5,906 nt of DNA from Fidelibacterota bacterium (GCA_030596225.1 JAUVKO010000144.1:1-5906), one strand, 5' to 3'. Shown: positions 1 to 5,781, numbered from the stretch's first letter. The notes: generated by a model from the sequence alone, not told the origin. Translations and numbers: made by a program.

Positions 1-44
1 CATCAGCCAAGGAGGAGCCTTTTGTGGTGTTAGCTTATGAATAA
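1..44 (+). CDS. Possible C-terminal end of an upstream gene (partial)
   Basis: Frame 3 reads SAKEEPFVVLAYE and stops at a TAA at 42-44. The mix of charged and hydrophobic residues looks like a natural protein end, while the other two plus frames stop at 31-33 and 38-40 with less protein-like peptides. Only 13 residues are visible, so neither family nor function can be named. The AAGGAGG at 9-15 would then be Lys-Glu-Glu coding sequence rather than a ribosome binding site. The evidence is weak and the stretch could be non-coding. Confidence 0.3.
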   Translation, partial: SAKEEPFVVLAYE

Positions 45-325
45 CATCCTAATTATCTGTATATCATTCCATTAACCGAGCTATCCAGGTAATGCTTGAA
101 TGTCATAATGCGTAACATTTACACTACACTCACCCACTTTGAGGCATTTATCCAAAGCCTCATCTATGCATGGTCCTGTAGACAACAAGGAATTGATATT
201 ACAGTGAGATAGTCTGCTATCATGCTGTATCTACTATGTTTATATAGTTTTGCCGTCACCTGTAGCAGTTTTTTCTGTCATTCCCCTATGATTGCAAGCA
301 CATTTCGCAAGCCACCTGTACTATT

Positions 326-405
326 TATGTGACATATAATTGTTACAAGCTGACTTATTTGCATGATATATGTTACATCATATTGCAGATGAATATATAT
401 GTGAC
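326..405. promoter_or_regulatory. Cluster of repeated words, candidate regulator-binding region
   Basis: TATGTGAC occurs at 326-333 and again at 398-405. TGTTACA occurs at 341-347 and 371-377. The first pair forms an imperfect inverted repeat, TGTGAC (328-333) facing GTTACA (342-347) across 8 bp. A second imperfect palindrome runs over 363-381, with ATGAT and ATCAT as outer arms. The cluster lies about 70-150 bp upstream of the start expected from the sigma-54-like motif, a distance typical of NtrC-family enhancer sites such as those of PilR. The repeats are seen directly; the regulatory role is inference, and AT-rich DNA produces such words by chance. Confidence 0.25.
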
Positions 406-450
406 TATCCTATCTGTCTGTTTCTTCACGTCTTATAGCGTTTTTCAGCA

Positions 451-466
451 TTGGCACAGCCTTTGA
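451..466 (+). promoter_or_regulatory. Sigma-54-like promoter motif
   Basis: TTGGCACAGCCTTTGA fits the -24/-12 pattern TTGGCACR-N4-TTGCW, with the GG at 453-454 and the correct 10-bp gap. The one mismatch is important: the -12 element ends GA instead of GC. Pilin genes are often controlled by sigma-54 with PilS/PilR, which makes the match attractive. The predicted transcript would start near 478, only about 5 nt before the ATG at 483 and about 55 nt before the ATG at 533. It therefore fits the downstream start better than the leader-restoring one. A sigma-70-like reading (TTGGCA at 451-456, TATAAG at 472-477, 15-bp spacer) is also possible. Confidence 0.3.
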
Positions 467-474
467 ATATATAT

Positions 475-485
475 AAGGCGTGATG
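475..485 (+). promoter_or_regulatory. Ribosome binding site and ATG that may be the true start of the prepilin-like gene
   Basis: AAGG at 475-478 lies 4 nt before an ATG at 483-485. That ATG opens a short frame (MRTKNIKRNRDQ...) which stops at 537-539, overlapping the ATG at 533. The sequence has no in-frame ATG, GTG or TTG between the stop at 491-493 and the ATG at 533 in the frame of the main gene. A basic start MRTK followed by a one-base shift in the A-run at 492-496 would join the two frames into a normal prepilin leader. Confidence 0.35.
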
Positions 486-532
486 AGAACTAAAAACATA
501 AAACGCAACAGAGACCAACCGGTAAGCCAGCC

Positions 533-1459
533 ATGTTAGTTGCTGTCATAATGGTCTTCGTGCTTTTCTCCTTCACCGGTGTTGCCGTGCTTGATCTCGC
601 CACTGTATCCAGTTCTGCCTCGCTGGAAACCGTTCATAACATCAAAGTTCAGTATGTGGTTGAATCCTCCATCAATGAAGCCTTATGGCTGATCAACACC
701 GGAGAAGATTCACTGGTCAATCGCGATGAAAATGGCGTCATCACTGACTGGAATGCTGACACTGAAGTTCTCACCATCAGTGTTGACACTCTGGGCATGG
801 AAGCTGAGATCACTTTAGACCTGGCAGTTGACACTCATTTCAAACGCGGCCTGGCTTCCAAGTCCGGTATCAATATTAACGGCCATAGTTGTGATACTGC
901 TGACAAACACGCCAGTCGCAAATTTGATTTCATGCCCAATGTTGATGCTGTCTACTTCGAAACCAATGCAATTAACACTGAGAACGGTAATGAAATGTCC
1001 TGGAGTGCTGCTGATTTTTCCAGTGAAGGTATTTATATCTTCAACGGTAACAACATCACCCTTGATGGTCTCAATCTCAGCAACTCCACTTTAGTATTCA
1101 CCGGCAGTAATATCACCTTTATCAACAACACGATTACCGCTCCTGTTCCAGGCGAAGGCGCTGACGCTCTTCCGGCCCTTATCATCACTGATCCTGAGGC
1201 TAACTTCACTGTTTCTTCCAGCAACCATATTGAAGGTGCTATCTTCTGTGCCGGTCAGATCAACCTTGAGAACGCTACTTTAACCGGTCCGGTTGTGGGT
1301 GAGTTCATTTCTTTAGAGTCTGACATCACTCTCATCGATACTGAACATGATGCGTATTATACCTGGACTGTTGGCTTTGGTGAAGAAGACACTTATGACT
1401 GGCCTAAGCAGGTTGGTCGTTGGACTACCACTACCTGGGAGAAAAAACTTAACGGCTGA
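533..1459 (+). CDS. PilX-like prepilin/minor pilin with predicted beta-helical body (leader apparently out of frame)
   Basis: This encodes 308 residues from the ATG at 533. Residues 1-25 are a hydrophobic helix (MLVAVIMVFVLFSFTGVAVL) like the membrane and assembly helix of PilX-type pilins. Residues 26-60 look helical, and about 110-270 are rich in Asn, Thr, Ser and Ile with alternating hydrophobic positions (for example GNNITLDGLNLSNSTLVFTG), as in right-handed beta-helix or polymer-like folds. Cys120 and Cys239 could form a disulfide. A prepilin leader is missing in this frame, but the codons just upstream (494-532) read KHKTQQRPTGKPA, giving a basic leader with a Gly at the expected cleavage site. 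No start codon serves them unless a base is added in the A-run at 492-496, which joins them to the ATG at 483 and gives about 325 residues. The usual Glu5 is absent. Codon use is far more C-ending than in pilM (ATC about 17 against ATT 6), suggesting high expression or a different origin. It is likely a minor or tip pilin subunit crossing the inner membrane before assembly. The exact family is not certain. Confidence 0.7.
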   Translation: MLVAVIMVFVLFSFTGVAVLDLATVSSSASLETVHNIKVQYVVESSINEALWLINTGEDSLVNRDENGVITDWNADTEVLTISVDTLGMEAEITLDLAVDTHFKRGLASKSGININGHSCDTADKHASRKFDFMPNVDAVYFETNAINTENGNEMSWSAADFSSEGIYIFNGNNITLDGLNLSNSTLVFTGSNITFINNTITAPVPGEGADALPALIITDPEANFTVSSSNHIEGAIFCAGQINLENATLTGPVVGEFISLESDITLIDTEHDAYYTWTVGFGEEDTYDWPKQVGRWTTTTWEKKLNG

Positions 1460-1540
1460 CCTCCCCCTTACTCCACCCTGGCTTTAACCTCCTTTTATCA
1501 CGATTATTCATCCGCTATCTTTCATGCACTTTCTCCGCTT
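1460..1540 (+). terminator. C-rich, G-poor stretch, possible Rho-dependent termination region
   Basis: Immediately after the stop codon of the prepilin-like gene there are about 32 C and only 6 G in 81 nt, with two CCTCC words at 1460-1464 and 1489-1493. No hairpin with a U-tract is visible in the gap, so an intrinsic terminator is not supported. C-over-G bubbles without structure are typical of Rho loading sites, which would separate this gene from the pilM operon. This is a composition argument only. Confidence 0.3.
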
Positions 1541-1581
1541 TTTGGATAGAAACGTACCTTTAGCATTTCTATATTCGTAGG

Positions 1582-1613
1582 ATATAGTCGGTTTGAATTA
1601 GTGACCGATATAT
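1582..1613. repeat. Imperfect inverted repeat upstream of pilM
   Basis: ATATA (1582-1586), a single unpaired G (1587) and TCGGT (1588-1592) face ACCGA (1604-1608) and TATAT (1609-1613) across an 11-nt loop, giving ten base pairs with one bulge. It ends 29 nt before the preferred pilM start. No U-tract follows, so it is not a terminator. It may be an operator for a dimeric regulator or a hairpin in the 5' leader of the pilMNOPQ message. No clear -35/-10 pair could be placed around it; the best TTGAAT (1593-1598) has no well-spaced -10. Confidence 0.35.
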
Positions 1614-1642
1614 TCACAATATAAAACCTAGTGTTAGGGAAC

Positions 1643-2686
1643 GTGGCCAGAGCAAAAAAAATAAAAATCGGTATTGATATTGGCACCAACTCAATAAAGT
1701 TGGCTTCTTACTATACAAAAAAGAAAAATAAGAAGCAGGCCAAATTATTGAAATATGATTTCCTTGAAGAAGATATAGTTACAGATATTAGAGATGTGAA
1801 TGAAACACATATTTTAACTGGTCTGAAAGCCCTTCTTTCAGAAGTTCCTTATCGTCGAGCAGATATTAATGTAGGTCTTAGTGCCGATTTCCAAAATCTC
1901 TTTTTCCTACAGCTACCCCAGATTCCTACTCATGAATTAAAGCAAGCCCTTTTTTGGGAGCTTGCTCCACTTCTCTCAAGTCCGGTTGATAATTATGAAT
2001 TTGACTATGCACTACTCCCACAATCCCAGAAAAAGAAGGTTGATGTGCTACTGGCTGTCATTAAGGAGAATCGAATTGAGTGGCTGCAAAAAGTATTTAA
2101 GTCACTTTCAGGCAGCTTGAACTCATTAGAGACCAGCACCCTTCCTACAATTGACCTGTTTCAACGTTCCAACCCCAAGCTAACTGATGCAGTAGGTATT
2201 TTACATCTAGGCGGAAGTAATTCGCATTACACCATACTGGACCCTGCCAGCCATCCTGAATTTCTCTACTTGCCTTTTGGTGGAAATGTACTCAACCGGA
2301 TTATTGCAAGATCTGCTGATATTCCATTTATCGAGGTAGAACACTTGCGACGTGGGACTCTCGATATGAGCAGCAGCAATCAGACCATTACTTCTCTTTA
2401 TATGGAGACCACGGCAGTTGAAAAACGTCTGAAAGAGCTTTCTTTGACAATTCGCAAGCTGAATTTCCGTCATTTCTACAGTACTGGACAAAAGATAAGC
2501 AAACTATATACAACCGGTGGTTTGCTTAATGATTCATTCATTAAATCTTTCTTCACGCTTTCAGAAGAGATTCTGGATATTCCGGCTGAAATATGGGAGC
2601 CTATTCCTAAATACTACCCGAACCTGAAAGTCGATCCTTCTATTGCCTATCAGTTTTCAACAGCCATTGCTCTGGCACTGAGATAA
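1643..2686 (+). CDS. pilM: PilM, actin-like ATPase of the type IV pilus alignment complex
   Basis: This is a cytoplasmic FtsA/actin-fold protein that binds the PilN N-terminal tail and anchors the inner-membrane pilus complex. With the GTG at 1643 it has 347 residues, the usual PilM length. The phosphate-1 loop is IGIDIGTNSIKLA (residues 9-21). Residues 72-140 look like the inserted 1C-type subdomain (VGLSADFQNLFFLQLPQIP, then LLAVIKENRIEW). The phosphate-2 region is ILHLGGSNSHYTILD (186-200), where the usual Asp is His188. The adenosine motif is TTGGL (290-294). I chose GTG 1643 because AGGGA lies at 1636-1640 and the protein begins MARAKKIKIGIDIG, the usual distance before the loop; the spacing is short, and GTG 1631 would add four residues but has no ribosome binding site. 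It is the first gene of the pilMNOPQ run, and pilN starts 1 nt after its stop. An A8 tract at 1654-1661 lies in its first codons. Confidence 0.85.
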   Translation: MARAKKIKIGIDIGTNSIKLASYYTKKKNKKQAKLLKYDFLEEDIVTDIRDVNETHILTGLKALLSEVPYRRADINVGLSADFQNLFFLQLPQIPTHELKQALFWELAPLLSSPVDNYEFDYALLPQSQKKKVDVLLAVIKENRIEWLQKVFKSLSGSLNSLETSTLPTIDLFQRSNPKLTDAVGILHLGGSNSHYTILDPASHPEFLYLPFGGNVLNRIIARSADIPFIEVEHLRRGTLDMSSSNQTITSLYMETTAVEKRLKELSLTIRKLNFRHFYSTGQKISKLYTTGGLLNDSFIKSFFTLSEEILDIPAEIWEPIPKYYPNLKVDPSIAYQFSTAIALALR

Positions 2687-2687
2687 G

Positions 2688-3293
2688 ATGCAAGAACTCC
2701 AACTCAATTTTCTTACTACCACAGCAGATAAACGGGTCAAACGTCACATGAAACGTTTTACCTTGGTGATCTATTTGATCATCTTTGGCGCAACACTGAC
2801 TGTTCTATTCAGAACCCATCAAAGCCAAACCTACATGGCTGAAGTCTTCGAAGGGCTAAACATGGATATTGAGGGTAAAATCTCAAGTGTTGAGCCGCGC
2901 ATGCTTTTTCTGGAGCGGAAGATTGGAGTCAGGAATAGACTCCGCAGGCAATCTGATCTATTCCTCCAACCAAAAACCCGACCCAGCGTCTGGCGAAAGA
3001 TGCTAATTGATATCACCAAAGCATTGCCCCCTGATCTGGTAATTACCAGAATATTTTCCAGGCCGCAGAATAAATCAAAAAAGAAGGGTGTTGGTCCGTC
3101 CTTGACAATTGAAGGACATACCTATATCGAGGGTAGTGACCGGGATATTCTATCAGTGGATAATTTCCGGGGAAATCTGCTTTTCAGTCTCCCCATTTCC
3201 ACCAATTACAGTGATATCAAAGTTGAGAATAACCGTATATATAAAGAAGATGATCGCTTGAAACTGGTCTTCTCTCTGGGTCTGTACGAATGA
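2688..3293 (+). CDS. pilN: PilN-like inner-membrane type IV pilus assembly protein
   Basis: This 201-residue bitopic protein has a cytoplasmic tail, one membrane helix at about residues 24-42 (FTLVIYLIIFGATLTVLF), a coiled-coil-like stretch at about 45-95 and a C-terminal periplasmic domain at about 98-201 (WRKMLIDITKALPPDLVITRI, then SLTIEGHTYIEG). This is the PilN/GspL-type fimbrial assembly layout, and the length fits the family. The tail LQLNFLTTT (residues 4-12) occupies the place of the INLLP motif that PilN uses to dock on PilM, with Asn7 kept and the rest altered. A basic insert NKSKKKG (128-134) interrupts the C-terminal domain. The gene starts 1 nt after the pilM stop, with only a weak ribosome binding site, and overlaps pilO by 4 nt (ATGA), suggesting coupled translation. 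Identification rests on order, topology and the tail motif more than on strong sequence signatures. Confidence 0.75.
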   Translation: MQELQLNFLTTTADKRVKRHMKRFTLVIYLIIFGATLTVLFRTHQSQTYMAEVFEGLNMDIEGKISSVEPRMLFLERKIGVRNRLRRQSDLFLQPKTRPSVWRKMLIDITKALPPDLVITRIFSRPQNKSKKKGVGPSLTIEGHTYIEGSDRDILSVDNFRGNLLFSLPISTNYSDIKVENNRIYKEDDRLKLVFSLGLYE

Positions 3294-3868
3294 AAAAGCA
3301 ATTTCAATTCTGGGTGGAAGCTATTCAAATGAAATGGCTGGTAACAGCTATTGTGATCTATTTTGCCTTTACAGGATCTTCTCTGCAGGTCCTCATTCTC
3401 CCCGAAAATCAACGCTATGATGAAGCTGTCCTGCGCCAGAATCAACTGGCTGAAACCTATATTGATCTGGTAAGCCTGGATATTGAAATGGCTATTGAAA
3501 ACCTAAATATTCAGTTGACAGAGCTGGATTCATTGGAGAAAGTTTTCAAATCGCGACTACTCCAGAGTACTCGCGTGAATGCAATCTTCCCGGTTATCGA
3601 CAGATTTTGTACAAACTCATTACTCAAAGTCCTCACCCTGGAACCCATGAATAAGTTCAAAAATATCGGTGGTAATTATCAATCACATTTGATTCGCCTG
3701 AGCATTATTGGCCGTTACCCTGATTTTCTGAACTTTCTTGACTTGCTCGAGAAACATACTGAATGGATACTAATCGATAACCTGTCTGTTAAGCCTTTGG
3801 ACAGGAAAGATTATGGACGTTATGATCTTACTTTATCTGTCCTTGTACCTCAGGAAGCTAAAAAGTGA
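3290..3868 (+). CDS. pilO: PilO-like inner-membrane type IV pilus assembly protein
   Basis: This 192-residue bitopic protein has a short cytoplasmic N-terminus, a membrane helix at about 15-37 (KWLVTAIVIYFAFTGSSLQV), a helical, charged segment at about 40-92 likely to form a coiled coil, and a C-terminal alpha/beta domain at about 95-188. Within that domain LIRLSIIGRYPDFLNFLDLLEK (134-155) and LSVKPLDRKDYGRYDLTLSVLVP (165-187) match the ferredoxin-like pattern of PilO/GspM. PilO pairs with PilN in the periplasm and contacts PilP. It begins within the pilN stop codon (ATGA) and ends within the pilP start (GTGA). Sequence conservation in this family is low, so topology and gene order carry the call. 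A single cysteine (Cys107) is present. Confidence 0.75.
   Translation: MKKQFQFWVEAIQMKWLVTAIVIYFAFTGSSLQVLILPENQRYDEAVLRQNQLAETYIDLVSLDIEMAIENLNIQLTELDSLEKVFKSRLLQSTRVNAIFPVIDRFCTNSLLKVLTLEPMNKFKNIGGNYQSHLIRLSIIGRYPDFLNFLDLLEKHTEWILIDNLSVKPLDRKDYGRYDLTLSVLVPQEAKK
3852..3857 (+). promoter_or_regulatory. Ribosome binding site fixing the GTG start of pilP
   Basis: AGGAAG lies inside the end of pilO, 7 nt before the GTG at 3865. It is the clearest ribosome binding site in the operon and supports the GTG start that overlaps the pilO stop by 4 nt (GTGA). Confidence 0.55.
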
Positions 3869-4413
3869 AAAAGCAGAACAAATCTCTACCTATTGTAATA
3901 CTTGCCGGAATACTTCTGGTCTCTACAGTATTGTGGTTTACAGGTGCATACGACGCATTATTTTCTGGAACAGTACCAGACCAGGTAGGCAATACTCTGG
4001 CGCTGGACTTGGAAACGCTCCAAATCACCATCAAAACAGTTTCATCACCATTGATCGAAGAACTTCAATTCGTAGAAGCTATTGATACATTAAACGCCCA
4101 TGAATCCATTAAAAAATTACGTAATCCCTTTGTACGTGTTAAGGTAGCTCCACCATCATCAGCAAAAGCAAAGGTTACATCGAAATCAAAATCGACAAAA
4201 AAACCTGTCAAACAAAAAAAACGCATAAGGCGTCCTAAGATCATTATCAATGGTATTATCTGGGATCGTTCGAATCCATTTGCTATTTTGAATAATGATA
4301 TCTATGGTGAGGGTGATAAGATCAAGGGCTATACGATTCAGACAATCCAGGATACAATGATTGTCCTGGCCAACAATGAGGATGTTTATTCCATTGTTAT
4401 CGAAAGAGAGTAA
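3865..4413 (+). CDS. pilP: PilP/GspC-like protein linking the inner-membrane complex to the secretin
   Basis: This 182-residue protein starts with a hydrophobic helix at about 8-26 (LPIVILAGILLVSTVLWF) and has no cysteine lipobox, so it is probably a bitopic inner-membrane protein rather than the lipoprotein seen in proteobacterial PilP. LRNPFV (85-90) resembles the R-D/N-P-F motif ahead of the linker in PilP and GspC. A long Lys/Ser/Pro linker (about 93-125) follows. The C-terminal domain (126-181), with key residues in INGIIWDRSNPFAILN and GEGDKIKGYTIQTI, is the small beta domain (homology region) that binds the N0 domain of the secretin. This fits pilQ lying 1 nt downstream. The gene has a GTG start with a good ribosome binding site and overlaps the pilO stop. 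A7 and A8 tracts (4197-4203, 4214-4221) fall in the linker and could promote slippage. GspC of a type II system is the main alternative name; the pilMNO context favours PilP. Confidence 0.75.
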   Translation: MKKQNKSLPIVILAGILLVSTVLWFTGAYDALFSGTVPDQVGNTLALDLETLQITIKTVSSPLIEELQFVEAIDTLNAHESIKKLRNPFVRVKVAPPSSAKAKVTSKSKSTKKPVKQKKRIRRPKIIINGIIWDRSNPFAILNNDIYGEGDKIKGYTIQTIQDTMIVLANNEDVYSIVIERE

Positions 4414-4414
4414 C

Positions 4415-5725
4415 ATGAGACCAAGAGCTACCTATCTTAAGTCAGTGCAACGAATTCTGCTATTCAGTATAGTGCTTATTCCCCTTCTAGGGCTTTCACA
4501 GAGCAGGGGAGAAAAGATTTCAATTACTGTAAAAGAGGTTAAGCTGGAAAACGTGCTTCGTATTCTGAGCCAGAAAAGTGGCATGATATTTATTTCTGAC
4601 CCGGAAATCCGAACTAAGAAAATCACTTTGGATCTGAAGGAAGTTGCCCCGTTGGAAGCGATGTCCATCATGACGGAGCTTTACGATCTGGGCTTTCAGC
4701 AATTGGGGAATTCAGGCAAGTACCTGGTGACCCATAAAGATGATATCGCCATCCCAACTCAAGTAGCTTCTTATAATTGCCAGTTTTCGGAAGCTTCTGA
4801 TATGGCTAAAACTATCTCGGCTTTTGTCACAGCTGATATTGGGAAAGTTTACGGAGATGTACGTACAAATATGGTAATCATTCAGGATACACCCGGTAAA
4901 GTGGCAGAACTATTCAAACTTATGTCTGAGTTGGATACGCATACCCAACAGGTCCATATCAAAGCTGCTATTGTAGAGGTGTCCGTATCTGATGATCATG
5001 AACGTGGGGTTCAATGGTTTACTGCACAGGATGGGCCCAATGGCGAAAGCAGCATCTTTGGAACCAATTTTGGCTACCTCGATAACATTTTCACTGAACC
5101 TCTTACCGTTCCCAACCTACCAGAGATAGCAGCCGGCTTCGGTTTAGGAATGATCGCAGCAGATATCGATGTAGTGCTCGGCCTGCTTTCTCAAAGTAAT
5201 GATCTTAATCTGCTCTCAACCCCTCATCTTATGGTTCTGGACAATAAACAAGCCGAGATCGAGGTGGGAGACCAAATCCCTTATCCAAAATTAAATGAGT
5301 TTGGGATGGTTTCTTATGAATTTAAAAATGCTACGGTTAAGCTCTCGCTGCGTGTTCATGTGAATAATGATTCTACGGTAACGATTCGTTTAGAACCTCA
5401 AGCTAATTTTCAACAGGGACTCACTCCTGATGGGATCCCTATCATTTCTACCAGAAGAGCTCTTACTGAAGTTATCGTTAAGAATTCTCAGACAGTGATA
5501 TTGGGTGGACTGATGCAGGAATCGGATGTAGTATCCGAACAAAGGGTTCCTCTCCTTGGTTCCATACCCTTAATCGGGGAACTTTTTAAATCGACCAAAA
5601 CGGCCAAAAAGAAAACTGAATTGCTGGTTATGCTGACACCTTATATCGTGGATATATATAAGAATAGGATAAAGAAAGAAGAACTTGATCGAATTCCTAA
5701 AGAATTCTACAAATCATTGAAATAG
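4415..5725 (+). CDS. pilQ: PilQ-type outer-membrane secretin, short form
   Basis: The protein is the outer-membrane ring through which the pilus passes. The start at 4415 lies 1 nt after the pilP stop, with GAGAG at 4406-4410, and directly precedes a signal peptide (residues 1 to about 30, core ILLFSIVLIPLLGL); the longer frame from 4361 lies inside pilP and would bury it. The mature part has an N0/STN domain at about 34-106 (ISITVKEVKLENVLRILSQ), an N1-like KH domain at about 117-180 and the secretin beta-barrel domain at about 181-412. Hallmarks are LLSTPHLMVLDNKQAEIEVGDQIPY (266-290), VILGGLM (361-367) and the signature VPLLGSIPLIGELF (378-391), followed by ELLVMLTPYIV (402-412). At 436 residues it is much shorter than typical PilQ (about 700), with no AMIN peptidoglycan-binding domains, no extra N domains, no lipobox and only a short charged tail (413-436). 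Secretin identity is very sure; PilQ rather than GspD rests on the pilMNOP context. Confidence 0.92.
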   Translation: MRPRATYLKSVQRILLFSIVLIPLLGLSQSRGEKISITVKEVKLENVLRILSQKSGMIFISDPEIRTKKITLDLKEVAPLEAMSIMTELYDLGFQQLGNSGKYLVTHKDDIAIPTQVASYNCQFSEASDMAKTISAFVTADIGKVYGDVRTNMVIIQDTPGKVAELFKLMSELDTHTQQVHIKAAIVEVSVSDDHERGVQWFTAQDGPNGESSIFGTNFGYLDNIFTEPLTVPNLPEIAAGFGLGMIAADIDVVLGLLSQSNDLNLLSTPHLMVLDNKQAEIEVGDQIPYPKLNEFGMVSYEFKNATVKLSLRVHVNNDSTVTIRLEPQANFQQGLTPDGIPIISTRRALTEVIVKNSQTVILGGLMQESDVVSEQRVPLLGSIPLIGELFKSTKTAKKKTELLVMLTPYIVDIYKNRIKKEELDRIPKEFYKSLK

Positions 5726-5781
5726 CTCCTGTTTCACCTAGGATGATCTAAGTTCTAATCATAGAATTATACCAATTGTAC

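Larger units (their letters stand above)
45..482. other. AT-rich non-coding region upstream of the prepilin-like gene
   Basis: No gene is supported here. The longest plus-strand reading from an ATG is about 36 codons (222-332), with no ribosome binding site and a composition that looks random. The region becomes more AT-rich from about 320 onward. That part holds repeated TATGTGAC and TGTTACA words, an imperfect palindrome at 363-381 and a sigma-54-like motif at 451-466, so it probably contains the control region of the downstream gene. A small stem (140-145 with 157-162) has no U-tract and is not a convincing terminator. Confidence 0.6.

Noticed and set aside
9..44. Perfect AAGGAGG followed by GTG at 24 as the start of a gene
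   Set aside because: The GTG frame ends after six codons (MVLAYE), so it cannot be a gene. The purine run is better read as Lys-Glu-Glu codons of an upstream C-terminus.
137..162. Two overlapping small stems (CTTTG/CAAAG and TGAGGC/GCCTCA), possible attenuator or terminator
   Set aside because: The stems have five or six pairs with large loops, and no U-tract or coding leader is nearby; this is within chance expectation.
222..332. 36-codon plus-strand reading frame in the upstream region
   Set aside because: It has no ribosome binding site, a random-looking composition rich in Cys and Ser, and overlaps the repeat cluster.
4361..4414. Earlier ATG start for the secretin
   Set aside because: It would add 18 residues from inside pilP and displace the signal peptide from the N-terminus. 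The ATG at 4415 has GAGAG upstream and follows the pilP stop by 1 nt.
649..4671. Minus-strand and alternate-frame open frames of 60-94 codons inside the pil genes
   Set aside because: They overlap well-supported genes, lack ribosome binding sites and show no family features; they are shadows of the real coding frames.
5753..5766. Small stem TTCTA/TAGAA after pilQ as a terminator
   Set aside because: It has five AT-rich pairs with no following U-tract and is too weak to claim.
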